Assembly: GCA_051027215.1 (NCBI GenBank)
Contig: JBPCXR010000247.1
Coordinates: 1-64,000 of the forward strand
Direction of reading: 5' to 3'
DNA: 64,000 nucleotides
Source: CALHVX01 sp051027215
Lineage (GTDB): Bacteria > Pseudomonadota > Gammaproteobacteria > Pseudomonadales > Azotimanducaceae
The position numbers and the translations under genes are program-made. This document shows, piece after piece, positions 17,211 through 26,660 of the stretch (the stretch's first letter is position 1; every line of letters starts with the position of its first letter). The notes beneath the pieces are model-generated. The model saw only the letters and a list, made by a program, of their open reading frames with translations. It made no database searches and was not told where the DNA came from.

Positions 17211-17233
17211 AGCGCTACCCTTGACCTAGGTCG

Positions 17234-19084
17234 TCAATCGTCATCGGCGTAGGGGTTGGCCAGGTCAAGGCTTACTGGTAGATCAAAGCCCGGTAGCTGA
17301 ATCTGATGAGCATCGATTGTTAAATCGCTGCCCTCCAACACGCCTTCGCCAAATTGGTAGATGCTGGGCTGGGTTTCTTTGCACATCGCGTCATCGTAAG
17401 CCTGGGCGCTCTCAGCGCAGGCTTCGGCACGCTTGTCGTAGGCTAGCAGGTGTTTTTTACCCCAGCGCGAAGCGAGCATGTTGCGCGTCCATGCCGGTGA
17501 GAAGACCAGGCCCGTGGCGTTGTTGCCGCCAAAGCCTTTGCTGTTGATCAACGCAGCCTGACGTTGTTCCGGCGCCAGTTCCAGGTGCTCCATGGGTAAG
17601 GTCAAGTGCTCAGTGCAGACATCGTCGGCGATGTGGTCAATTGTGGTGATGCCGGGGAGCCAGCCGTCGTGCATGCTGCCCAAAACCGCCGCTAATTGAT
17701 CACCGCCAGCCGGGGCCATGGAATGGCCCACATAAGCTTTGATCGCAGCCACCGGCCAATTGTTGATGCCAAAGGTTCCGGCTAGGCGGCTGAGAATTTC
17801 CGATTCGGTGACCCGATTCTGGGGCGTGCCGGTGCCATGCGCTTGCACATGAGTTCCGCTGCGCAGGGCTTGCTCCCCAAGAACGCTGCGAGCCAGGCCC
17901 AAGGCTTTGCCCATGGTCAAATAATTGCCGACACCGGGACCGGGAATGGACTTTTTGAAACCATCGGCATTGGCGAAAACGCCGCCGACGCTGCCGAGAA
18001 TTTGTGCGCCCAGCTCCAGCGCCAACTCATCATCCATCAGCAGGGTATAGACGCCTGACTCAGCGACGGTGAAGCCGGCGTTGCTAGAGAACGGACGGCA
18101 GGCTCGGCGTTGATCCGCCACGTTGCTGTTATCCAGTGCCATCAGCGCCTCGTCCTCTGCGAGTGCGCCCATGGTGCGATAACCCTCCATAACCTCCGGC
18201 ACGATGGGTGCTTCGGCGTTGCCTATCATGACGATGCGTTTATGGCCTGTGGCAATTGCCTCCGCGCCTTGTTTGAGGTTGTACAAGTAAGTGGCGCAGG
18301 CGCCGATGATACCCGCTGTGTCACCGACGGATCCCAGCACATAAGCGTTGATGAAGTCACCGGGCATTTCTGCCAAACCTAAGGGGACGTTTTTGGCAGT
18401 GGGCCGTCGTCCGGTGAGGCTGTTCTGGTACATGCCGCCATAGCCGTCATTATCCAACTGCCCCATGGCGCTCCCGGAGAACACCGCAAACTGATCGGGT
18501 GCAATCTTCGACTTCAGTAGCGCAAGGTCCAGGCCGGAGGAGCGAAGCGTATCCGAGGCGGCAAACACGGTTATCTGCAGACCTCGCGGATGGTTGCGCG
18601 ATTGGTACAGCGCGCCGGGCGCGAATCCGTTGGGCAGTTGCCCAGCAGAAGTGACCTTCATGTTCTGCTGGGACTTCGCATAGAGCACCGCATCGGCGCT
18701 AAAGGTCACCTGGACGTTTCGCTCATCAAGTGCCTGGACCTGCCAATCGGCAGGCAATGGGTCCGGCAATTGGCGTTTGGCCAGGGTGAATTTCAAAGGC
18801 GCTCCGTCTGCGGCTTCACCTAGGCGTGTATGCCAGCTCATCTGACGGTTTTCCGGGTCGTCAATGCGGCGGATCAAGGTTCCGTCGAGCATCTTTTGCC
18901 GACCCTCGGGCGTTGTCGCCTGATCCAAGCAGCCCATTAACGCGCCAAGGCTGGCGTAGGTTCGATCAGCTTGAGCCTGGCCGAGTGCGTCGATGACCTT
19001 GCGGCGGTAGGCGTGGTGAAAAGACAAGCGCCCCGCGGGGTTGATGCCTCCGAAACCTACGATCACTGGCAGTTTGGCTGGCAT
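17234..19084 (-). CDS. fabY: Beta-ketoacyl-ACP synthase FabY (initiating ketosynthase)
   Basis: Long ketosynthase of 616 residues, matching Pseudomonas FabY (about 634) rather than FabB/FabF (about 410). FabY condenses acetyl-CoA with malonyl-ACP to start fatty acid synthesis where FabH is absent. The N-terminus LPVIVGFGGINPAGR and the late INSKGFGGNNATG are family signatures as I recall them. The Cys-His-His triad is visible: C263 (GACATYLY), H416 (VQAHGTGTP) and H454 (YVGHSMAP). A thiolase lies 11 bases upstream on the same strand. Confidence 0.9.
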   Translation of the reverse strand: MPAKLPVIVGFGGINPAGRLSFHHAYRRKVIDALGQAQADRTYASLGALMGCLDQATTPEGRQKMLDGTLIRRIDDPENRQMSWHTRLGEAADGAPLKFTLAKRQLPDPLPADWQVQALDERNVQVTFSADAVLYAKSQQNMKVTSAGQLPNGFAPGALYQSRNHPRGLQITVFAASDTLRSSGLDLALLKSKIAPDQFAVFSGSAMGQLDNDGYGGMYQNSLTGRRPTAKNVPLGLAEMPGDFINAYVLGSVGDTAGIIGACATYLYNLKQGAEAIATGHKRIVMIGNAEAPIVPEVMEGYRTMGALAEDEALMALDNSNVADQRRACRPFSSNAGFTVAESGVYTLLMDDELALELGAQILGSVGGVFANADGFKKSIPGPGVGNYLTMGKALGLARSVLGEQALRSGTHVQAHGTGTPQNRVTESEILSRLAGTFGINNWPVAAIKAYVGHSMAPAGGDQLAAVLGSMHDGWLPGITTIDHIADDVCTEHLTLPMEHLELAPEQRQAALINSKGFGGNNATGLVFSPAWTRNMLASRWGKKHLLAYDKRAEACAESAQAYDDAMCKETQPSIYQFGEGVLEGSDLTIDAHQIQLPGFDLPVSLDLANPYADDD

Positions 19085-19095
19085 GAAGGGTCCTG

Positions 19096-20250
19096 TTAGT
19101 CGCGAACCAGGGCAACGGCCGTGGCTTCTCCGCCGCCGATACAGAGCGACGCGATACCGCGTCGTTTGTTGTTCGCACGCAACGCATGAGCGAGGGTGAC
19201 GAGTAAGCGTGAACCGGTTGAGCCAATGGGATGGCCCTGGGCGCAGGCGCCACCGTAGACGTTCACGCGCTCACTATCTAGCCCGAGTTCACTGATGGCG
19301 AGCATGGTTACCATGGCAAATGCTTCGTTGATCTCGAATAGATCTACCTCGCTGGCTTGCCAGCCGAGCTTTTCAAGCAGGCCAGCAATCGCACCCACCG
19401 GCGCGGTAGTAAACTCACTGGGGTGTTGCGAGTGGGTGTAATGGCCAGCAACGCGAGCCAGAGGCTCTACGGCGTCGGTGCGCGTGGATAGCACTAGCGC
19501 CGATGCACCGTCGGAAATCGACGAGGCGTTTGCGGCAGTGATAGTGCCATCGCGCTTGAAGGCCGGCCGTAAGGTTGGAATTTTTTCAATGCGCGCACGC
19601 AACGGTTGTTCATCATCGCTCACCGTCGTACCGGCAATGGTCATGGGGCGAATCTCGGCGCTGAGCGCGTCACTGTCCATGGCTGCGCGAGCGCGCCGAA
19701 CAGACTCAACGGCGTAGTCGTCCATGGCTTGCCGAGTCAGTTGATAGCCATCTGCAGTGTCCTGGGCAAAGGCGCCCATGGCGCCACCGGTTTCAGCATC
19801 TTCCAGGCCGTCTAAGAACATGGCATCCAGCAACGAGGCATGGCCCATGCGCAAGCCAGCGCGAGCTTTGGGTAGCAAAAACGGTGCGTTGCTCATGCTC
19901 TCCATGCCGCCGGCAACGACGCTGTCCGCACTGCCAGCCAACAGCAGGTCATGGGCCAGCATGGCGGCTTTCATACCTGAGCCGCAGACCTTGTTGACCG
20001 TGGTAGCACCGCAGGCGTCTGGCAAGCCAGCCAGGCGCAAAGCCTGACGCGCGGGCGCTTGCTTGACCCCAGCGCCGATCACGTTGCCAATCAACCCTTC
20101 GCTAATGCCGTCGACATCGAGTTGCGATTCTTTGACCGCTTGGTCTATGGCATGGGCGCCCAACTCCGGCGCGCTGAGGCTCGACAGAGCCCCTTGGAAG
20201 CTGCCAATCGGCGTGCGCGCAGCGCTCAAAATATAGACGGGTTTGGTCAT
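19096..20250 (-). CDS. Acetyl-CoA C-acyltransferase (thiolase)
   Basis: Thiolase of 384 residues with nucleophile C89 (NKVCGSGMKA), the His motif GGACAQGHPIGSTG and the C-terminal Cys in SLCIGGGEATA. It either condenses two acetyl-CoA to acetoacetyl-CoA or cleaves 3-ketoacyl-CoA. The AtoB/PhaA-type motifs and lack of a neighbouring beta-oxidation subunit favour the short-chain acetyl-CoA acetyltransferase role. It lies between moaB and fabY with short gaps (30 and 11 bases), a probable operon. Confidence 0.9.
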   Translation of the reverse strand: MTKPVYILSAARTPIGSFQGALSSLSAPELGAHAIDQAVKESQLDVDGISEGLIGNVIGAGVKQAPARQALRLAGLPDACGATTVNKVCGSGMKAAMLAHDLLLAGSADSVVAGGMESMSNAPFLLPKARAGLRMGHASLLDAMFLDGLEDAETGGAMGAFAQDTADGYQLTRQAMDDYAVESVRRARAAMDSDALSAEIRPMTIAGTTVSDDEQPLRARIEKIPTLRPAFKRDGTITAANASSISDGASALVLSTRTDAVEPLARVAGHYTHSQHPSEFTTAPVGAIAGLLEKLGWQASEVDLFEINEAFAMVTMLAISELGLDSERVNVYGGACAQGHPIGSTGSRLLVTLAHALRANNKRRGIASLCIGGGEATAVALVRD

Positions 20251-20280
20251 GGGTGAGGATCCTTCGAGGTTGGTTGCGGC

Positions 20281-20784
20281 TCAGACTTCGTTAAAGCGAT
20301 GAATCAATTCGACGAAGTTGCAGGGCTTGTTGTTGATGTTTAGCTGATTGTGCAAGATCTTTTCCCAACCGGTGCGTACTGCGCCGGTGGAGCCTGGCAA
20401 AGCGAAGACTAGCGTGGCATTGGCCAAGCCGCCTACAGCACGGGACTGTATGGTTGAGGAGCCGATTTCTTCGTAAGAAACTTGCCGAAAAAGCTCGCCA
20501 AACCCGTCAATGGTCTTATCGAATAGAGGTATCAGCGCCTCTGGCGTGCTGTCACGCCCGGTGAAGCCAGTGCCGCCAGTGGTGATGACGACCGCAATGC
20601 CGGGGTCCGCAATCCAACGGGAAACCACGGCACGGATCTGGTACGGATTGTCAGGTAGCAGGTCACGATCGGCCAAGTGGTGGCCATCGGCGGTCAGCAT
20701 TTGTGCCAGTAGATCACCAGACGTGTCGTTAGCGGCGCTGCGGGAGTCGCTGACGGTGAGTACGGCGCAGCTCAAAGCTGTCAT
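20281..20784 (-). CDS. moaB: Molybdenum cofactor biosynthesis protein B
   Basis: MoaB/Mog-family protein of 167 residues, linked to molybdopterin adenylylation in MoCo synthesis. Signatures: CAVLTVSDSRSAANDTSG, VVITTGGTGFTGRDSTPEA and the later FALPGSTGAVRTGW. MsrP in this window needs this cofactor, but the two genes are not adjacent. It is first of the minus-strand run moaB-thiolase-fabY and is divergent from the large carboxylase. Confidence 0.92.
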   Translation of the reverse strand: MTALSCAVLTVSDSRSAANDTSGDLLAQMLTADGHHLADRDLLPDNPYQIRAVVSRWIADPGIAVVITTGGTGFTGRDSTPEALIPLFDKTIDGFGELFRQVSYEEIGSSTIQSRAVGGLANATLVFALPGSTGAVRTGWEKILHNQLNINNKPCNFVELIHRFNEV

Positions 20785-20922
20785 GCAGGGCGGTTCCTTT
20801 TTCTAATTTCACGGTGGTCAACGGGCGAACCAGCCGCTACGGAGTTCTGCGTCGATTCGGGTGCCTGCCGGCGAGCCGGATGGTACAGTAGCGCCGCAAT
20901 TCTACATCGGACTGACCAGCCA

Positions 20923-23900
20923 TTGGATAAACCGTTGATCGAGGGTGATCGGCTTTATCTCATCGCCGAACGCCTGGCCAAAGACTTCTCTCTGTTTCCC
21001 ACCAGCGACAGAGACGAAATGGTCTCCGGGTTGCTCACGCGACGACAGATTCTGCGACGCAAGAGCCATCTAGCCAACCTGGACATCGATTCTTACATCG
21101 AGTCGGTGGTGGCTCCGGCAGAAGACCCAGGGCGTACTCCAGCGCCGGAGGTAATCCGGCAATTGGGTAAAGTCATCGATGAACGTTCAGAAGGCTCTTT
21201 CTTTAGCGCAGTTGTCGAACTGCCGTTTGAAAATGAGCTGCGACTGGTGGGCTTCATCGCTCAAGACCGCAGTGTGCAGAACGGCGCTTGGATGCCAGAG
21301 CATCACCTGCTGGCAGCGGAGTTTGTCGGCCGTTGTGCCCGGCGTGCAATGCCCATCGTCACCTTCATGGATACACCCGGAGCCGATGCCGGAGAAGAGG
21401 CCAATCGGCAGAACCAAGCACACAGCATCTCGCGCCTGATCGTTGAGATGAGCAACGTAGATGTGCCGAACGTTGGGGTCATCTACGGGCTTGGCTATTC
21501 GGGAGGCGCCATTCCTTTGGCGGCCAGCAACATGATCTTGGCCGTACGCGATGGCGTGTTCAGCACCATCCAGCCTAAAAGTCTGGCGAGTATTGCACGA
21601 CGCTTAAACTTGTCTTGGCAGCAGTGCGCCAAGTACGTGGGGTTGTCGCCCTATGAACTGTACGCCCAAGGCAACATCGATGCGGTGATCGACTATTCAC
21701 CGAACACGCCAGATGAGATCGAAAACCTGCGAAGCGCGCTGGTCGGTGGCATCACCCAGGTAGAAAAGCGCACCCGCGAGTTTGTCGCGGAGAATCCCTA
21801 CATTATCGATCACTATCGACAGAGCTTGCAGCGCTACCTGGATCCTTCGGATCAGCTCAAAGTAATGCAGACCAAGGCATCGCTGCGTTTGACCAAGAAC
21901 CCAACCGAATACCTGAACGTCTTCGGTATTGCCTACCGGTATCTGCGCTACTTGAAAGTACGGCAGCGCATCCGCTCAACCTCTACCCAACAGTACGGGC
22001 GTCTTGCCGACCAAGAAATTCCGGCGGGGGAGCTCAGCAAGCGCGCGGATCTAGAACGCCGGCAGACTTTTCTGCGTTGGCTGCAGGATCCCGACAAGGT
22101 TGTATATGAAGATGCGCTAGCGAAGGTCTGGAAGAACTATCTCGAGAAAAAAGAGGCATTAGGCGGTGAGCGCGGTCGCATCGCCCAGTTGATCTTCGGT
22201 GAGCCAAAGAAAAACTATGAGGAAGCCCGAGCCAATCTGCTGGCGGTGTTCGGCGCATTTCTCTATAACCGCTGGAAGGGCGAAGCGCTGGGCAATCTCC
22301 GCGCGCTGCGAGAATATCTGCACCACCATGAAGACACCCGCCAGATTCTGCAGGTGCACGACATCAGCGATGTTGCTGGCTTGGTGAGAACCATTCGGCG
22401 TGATGATCGGCTCTACAACACATTACATAGTCGCTTTACCCACGAAGGTAAAAAGCTCCTGGCGGAGCAAGGTCTAAAGCAGAAGTCCGATCTTTATATT
22501 AGCAGTCAGCTGACCTCGGAACTTAACTTGGCGCTTACAGGCGAGTCGCTATTTGACAGCATAGGTGCTGACGCCGACGAACAGTCGCGCTTGCTGCATC
22601 AGCGTGGCGCGTCGAATATTTCGGTTAACCGGGCCATCTTGCAGGGTCGATATCCCAGTCATATCGCTCGCAAGGCGCTCACTTCCGAATTGCCAGAGCT
22701 GAACGATCTTTCGGTGTTGGATGTACTGCTCGATGAGGATTTGCGCGAAAGCTTTGTCACCGAGTGTGAAAACCTGCTGCTGTTTGATTCGGTTTACGAT
22801 CAAATTATTGCCAACCTCGATACGATTGCAGCGGAAGCACAGTCCAATCAAGCGCTATCGAAAGAATCGCTGGCGGGCTTGCTGGAGACCACGGTAGAGC
22901 TTGCAGCGAAAGGCATTACCTTAGGACCACGAGCACCGGCGGTCGTGACTGAAGGCGAAGCGGTCGTAAGCAGCATTCGCACCCAGCTTGAAGACTGGTA
23001 TCTACGCATAATGAGGGCGCCTAAGGGGGCTGACTTTTTCCGCCAAGTCGAAGAATGGAAGAAGACCAGCTTCCCGCATTTATCCGACACGCTGTTTGTG
23101 GTGGTGAGTTACCTGTTCGAGCAGCTGCTGAATTCCTATATTCAATCTGAACGCGATGGCAAGGCGTACCAGGGCCGAATCGCACCGCGCAACATTGGCC
23201 GTCGCAAGGACTTTTGGAATCGACTGAACATGGCGTATCGCGATCTGCAGATGCAGAACGTGCTGCGGGAGCAGCGTTTGCGGCAGAAATTCGATTGGCC
23301 CGATTTTATCGAGCGCTACTTTGACTCCTTTGAGCCGCGCTACGAAGATTTGCTCAGTAGTGATCCGTGTTCATTTCCGGGCTTTCGCCTTTCTGTTGAA
23401 TCTGCGCTGCAGAGGGACATCGTGCCTTGTGGCATCGTTGCCGGTATCGGTCGTTTCAAGAGCGAGGCGGGTGGTATCACCGCTGGTGTTCTGATTTCTA
23501 ACGTTGGCTTCCAAGCGGGCTCGTTCGACATGGCCAGTGCGGAGAAATTTTGTCGGCTGCTGGTGGAATGTGCAGAGCAGCATCTGCCCGTTGTCTGCTT
23601 TGTCAGCTCTGGCGGCATGCAGACCAAAGAGGGCGCCGGTGCCCTGTTCTCTATGGCGGCCGTTAACGACCGCATTACCCGCTTTGTTCGGGACCACGAT
23701 CTGCCGATTATTGTCTTCGGCTTTGGAGATTGCACCGGTGGCGCCCAGGCCAGCTTTGTCACCCATCCGCTCGCCCAGACCTACTATTTTTCAGGTACCA
23801 GCATGCCCTTCGCTGGGCAGATCGTGGTGCAGTCCAACTTACCCCTGAACGCCATTCTCTCTAACTACCTGTCCCAGGTTCCCGATGCGATGCAAGGGCT

Positions 23901-25827
23901 GGTGGCGCATCCGTTTCAACCTGAGCTGGACAACTCGCTCGCAGAGATTGACCCTGAAATCCCCATTCCCCAAGAAACCGTGGAGGAGGTTCTTAATCGC
24001 ATCGCCTCTGGCGTGCTCAGCCAAGAGCGACCAGTGGTCGTCGCCTACCGACCTACCTACAGCAATGAAGATTTGATCAAGCCTGTTCGTCGTGTGCTGA
24101 TTCATGCACGGGGTTGTACTGCGGTGAAGCTAATTCGTATCGCCCAGCGCAACAGCATTGAAGTGGTGCTGGTGCAGTCAGATCCCGACATGGAGTCGGT
24201 GCCGGTGGATATGTTGTTACCGCGGGATACGCTGGTTTGTATTGGTGGTAACACGCCTGATGAAAGCTACCTCAACGCCATGAGCGTGTTGCGCGTGGCG
24301 GAGCGCGAGGGCGTTGACTCATTGCATCCTGGCATTGGCTTTTTGTCAGAAAATGCGCAGTTTGCTGAGTTATGCCGTAGCCATGGTATTAACTTCGTCG
24401 GTCCGCCCGTCGCTAGCATGGAAACCATGGGCAACAAGTCCAATGCCATCAGCACCTCCATGCGGCTCGAAGTCCCCGTGGTGCCAGGCAGCCACGGAAT
24501 TCTAACCAACGTTGAACGGGCCTCTGAGGTGGCGGCGGATATCGGCTACCCAATACTGATCAAAGCCGTGCACGGCGGCGGCGGCAAAGGCATACAGGTA
24601 GTAAACCAGCCTTCCGAGTTCCACGGACTGTTTCATCAAGTCATGGCGGAGGCGCGTAGCGCCTTTGGCAACGGCGACGTGTACCTTGAAAAGTTTGTGA
24701 CCTCGCTACGGCACATCGAGGTGCAGCTGTTGCGAGACACGCTCGGCAATACCAAGGTCCTGGGGTTGCGTGATTGCAGCGTGCAGCGCGATAAGCAGAA
24801 AGTGTTTGAAGAATCTGATTCCACCATGTTACCTGACCGCTTGCGCGCCGATGTTCTACGACATACTGCGGCGATTGCCGACGAGGTAGGTTATGTCGGT
24901 GCCGGCACCGTTGAGTTTATCTACGACCTTGCCTCCGATGCGGTGTACTTCATGGAGATGAACACCCGGCTGCAGGTAGAGCACCCGGTCACTGAGTGGG
25001 TCAGTGGCGTTGACATCGTCACCGAGCAGTTTCACATCGCTTCTGGCGCCAGCATTGCTAAGCTCGACGTTAAGCAAAATGGCTACGCCATTGAAGCGCG
25101 GGTAACCGCCGAGCGGGTTCAGGTTGAAGCTGGGGGCGCGCTGCAGTTCAAGCCCCAGCCGGGCCAGATCAAAGAATGCGTATTGCCAACTGAGGAGGGC
25201 GTTGAGGTGATCTCCACCGCTGCGCCGGAAAAATTCGTCTCGCCGTACTACGACAGCATGATTGCCCAGATCATCGTGCATGCGGCAGACCGAGATGCTG
25301 CCATTGCTAAGCTGGACGATTACCTAGGGCGGGTAGTCATTACGGGTATCAGCACGAACATTCCGCTCCTGCGTCGGGTATTGAAAGATTCAGTGTTCCA
25401 AGCTGGCGAGTACGATACGGGCTATTTGCCGGAATTCTTGCAGCGCATGGATTCAGCGGCACTGATTGAGGAAATCGAAACAGCCGCTGGTGAAGTGGAT
25501 TCGGGCATTAGCCTTGAGAGCATTGCCATTGACGCCAGTGATGAGCTGCGCGTGTTGTCGCCGGCCACCGCGATTTTCTACAGTACCCCAACGCCCACCG
25601 AGCCCGAGTACGTGTCGGTTGGAGATGTCATCAGCAGCGACGAAGTGCTATGCCAGCTAGAAGCGATGAAGTTGTTCTCCCCGTTGCGGCTTAACGACTT
25701 TAACGCAGAGCAGCAGCTCTACGATGAAGACCAGCGCTATGAAGTGACTCGCATCAACATGGCAAACGGTCAGCAGGTCAACGTCGGCGATCTATTGTTT
25801 GTGGTTAAGCCAGTAACAGCAGAGTAA
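20923..25827 (+). CDS. Single-chain multidomain acyl-CoA (acetyl-CoA type) carboxylase: AccA-, AccD-, AccC- and AccB-like domains
   Basis: A 1634-residue biotin enzyme carrying every carboxylase activity in one chain. Residues about 90-330 resemble the AccA half of the carboxyltransferase (PIVTFMDTPGADAGE, GLGYSGGAIPLAASN). Residues about 340-820 are helical and not recognised. Residues about 825-1030 resemble the AccD half (GITAGVLISNVGFQAGSFD, FVSSGGMQTKEGAG) but lack the zinc finger of E. coli AccD. Residues about 1054-1500 are biotin carboxylase, with the ATP-grasp loop AVHGGGGKGIQVV and MEMNTRLQVEHPVTEW. The C-terminus is a biotinyl domain with K1583 in CQLEAMKLF. This CT-first order is opposite to eukaryotic ACC. 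The start is TTG at 20923. Malonyl-CoA production is likely given nearby fabY, but the substrate is not shown by the sequence. Confidence 0.85.
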   Translation: MDKPLIEGDRLYLIAERLAKDFSLFPTSDRDEMVSGLLTRRQILRRKSHLANLDIDSYIESVVAPAEDPGRTPAPEVIRQLGKVIDERSEGSFFSAVVELPFENELRLVGFIAQDRSVQNGAWMPEHHLLAAEFVGRCARRAMPIVTFMDTPGADAGEEANRQNQAHSISRLIVEMSNVDVPNVGVIYGLGYSGGAIPLAASNMILAVRDGVFSTIQPKSLASIARRLNLSWQQCAKYVGLSPYELYAQGNIDAVIDYSPNTPDEIENLRSALVGGITQVEKRTREFVAENPYIIDHYRQSLQRYLDPSDQLKVMQTKASLRLTKNPTEYLNVFGIAYRYLRYLKVRQRIRSTSTQQYGRLADQEIPAGELSKRADLERRQTFLRWLQDPDKVVYEDALAKVWKNYLEKKEALGGERGRIAQLIFGEPKKNYEEARANLLAVFGAFLYNRWKGEALGNLRALREYLHHHEDTRQILQVHDISDVAGLVRTIRRDDRLYNTLHSRFTHEGKKLLAEQGLKQKSDLYISSQLTSELNLALTGESLFDSIGADADEQSRLLHQRGASNISVNRAILQGRYPSHIARKALTSELPELNDLSVLDVLLDEDLRESFVTECENLLLFDSVYDQIIANLDTIAAEAQSNQALSKESLAGLLETTVELAAKGITLGPRAPAVVTEGEAVVSSIRTQLEDWYLRIMRAPKGADFFRQVEEWKKTSFPHLSDTLFVVVSYLFEQLLNSYIQSERDGKAYQGRIAPRNIGRRKDFWNRLNMAYRDLQMQNVLREQRLRQKFDWPDFIERYFDSFEPRYEDLLSSDPCSFPGFRLSVESALQRDIVPCGIVAGIGRFKSEAGGITAGVLISNVGFQAGSFDMASAEKFCRLLVECAEQHLPVVCFVSSGGMQTKEGAGALFSMAAVNDRITRFVRDHDLPIIVFGFGDCTGGAQASFVTHPLAQTYYFSGTSMPFAGQIVVQSNLPLNAILSNYLSQVPDAMQGLVAHPFQPELDNSLAEIDPEIPIPQETVEEVLNRIASGVLSQERPVVVAYRPTYSNEDLIKPVRRVLIHARGCTAVKLIRIAQRNSIEVVLVQSDPDMESVPVDMLLPRDTLVCIGGNTPDESYLNAMSVLRVAEREGVDSLHPGIGFLSENAQFAELCRSHGINFVGPPVASMETMGNKSNAISTSMRLEVPVVPGSHGILTNVERASEVAADIGYPILIKAVHGGGGKGIQVVNQPSEFHGLFHQVMAEARSAFGNGDVYLEKFVTSLRHIEVQLLRDTLGNTKVLGLRDCSVQRDKQKVFEESDSTMLPDRLRADVLRHTAAIADEVGYVGAGTVEFIYDLASDAVYFMEMNTRLQVEHPVTEWVSGVDIVTEQFHIASGASIAKLDVKQNGYAIEARVTAERVQVEAGGALQFKPQPGQIKECVLPTEEGVEVISTAAPEKFVSPYYDSMIAQIIVHAADRDAAIAKLDDYLGRVVITGISTNIPLLRRVLKDSVFQAGEYDTGYLPEFLQRMDSAALIEEIETAAGEVDSGISLESIAIDASDELRVLSPATAIFYSTPTPTEPEYVSVGDVISSDEVLCQLEAMKLFSPLRLNDFNAEQQLYDEDQRYEVTRINMANGQQVNVGDLLFVVKPVTAE

Positions 25828-26542
25828 CGCCACGGACTAGGCAGATCGTGGCGATGCTGAGGATTACCGCAGAGCTCCATTTCTGAAAGCCTGCCTGATT
25901 CCACTGAGCCAACAGCTTGGTACCCAACCGTGTTCCCAACACGGCGGCGAGCATGGCCATGGCAATCAGCAGCGGGGGTAACGAGTCGCTCACACCGATG
26001 ACGCCCCCCCAATAGACCAGTTTTAGAATGTGCCCGAGTGCCTGAGTCAGCGCTTTGCTGGCGATGACACCGAAGCGGTCCAGTTTGCTGTTGAGATAAA
26101 ACACATCCAGCAGCGGCCCAGATACCCCAGCAAACAACTGCGCGGCGGTCACGACAAGTCCGCAGATCAGCGCGGTTTGTGGTTTGGTTACATCCAAGCC
26201 GCGCAGCCGGGGCAGGGCACGGGCAAGCCAAGGAAACAGGCCGATGACGATTAGGATGAGGCCTTCGTTTGGCGTGATGGTGAGCCAAATGAATAGGGCC
26301 AGCGCCGCACCAGCGCCTAGCAGATAGGGTGGCAGCACGACCCAGGCGATGTGCCGACGCAGAAACCAGGCGCGGGAGCCATTGGCCGTGGCTTGTACCG
26401 CGCCGTGGAGAATCATGGTGGCAGGCACCGACAGCAGCGCCAACAAGATTGCCATCAGGATCATTCCGCCGGCCATGCCCAACAAGCCCGAGAGGGTGCT
26501 TGTGAGAAAAACGCTGACCAGGATGGCGATGGAAATGCCCAT
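25805..26542 (-). CDS. TSUP (TauE/SafE) family membrane transporter
   Basis: About 245 residues with some eight hydrophobic helices and the TSUP N-terminal pattern SGLLGMAGGMILMAILLALL. Members move sulfite, sulfoacetate or related small anions across the inner membrane; the substrate is unknown here. The start at 26542 (MGISIAIL) puts the first helix at the N-terminus. An ATG at 26758 would add 72 non-membrane residues overlapping the lysR coding region, so it is rejected. No good ribosome site is visible. It is divergent from a LysR regulator and its end overlaps the carboxylase by 23 bases. Confidence 0.82.
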   Translation of the reverse strand: MGISIAILVSVFLTSTLSGLLGMAGGMILMAILLALLSVPATMILHGAVQATANGSRAWFLRRHIAWVVLPPYLLGAGAALALFIWLTITPNEGLILIVIGLFPWLARALPRLRGLDVTKPQTALICGLVVTAAQLFAGVSGPLLDVFYLNSKLDRFGVIASKALTQALGHILKLVYWGGVIGVSDSLPPLLIAMAMLAAVLGTRLGTKLLAQWNQAGFQKWSSAVILSIATICLVRGVTLLLLA

Positions 26543-26600
26543 GGCGCGCAGCTTGGCGCTCAATGAATCATGAATAAAGCGAAATGATGGAATATGATCT

Positions 26601-26622
26601 ACCAGCTTATGGAATAGCTGGT
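26601..26622. promoter_or_regulatory. 22-bp dyad between the TSUP and lysR genes, candidate LysR operator
   Basis: ACCAGCT at 26601-26607 and AGCTGGT at 26616-26622 are perfect inverted repeats with an 8-base spacer. The dyad lies midway in the 118-base divergent gap, 38 bases before the lysR ATG. LysR-type regulators usually bind such dyads upstream of the divergent gene they control. Confidence 0.5.
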
Positions 26623-26660
26623 GTCGAGCCAGCGCCGACGTATCGAGGCTGAGGTAGGGG

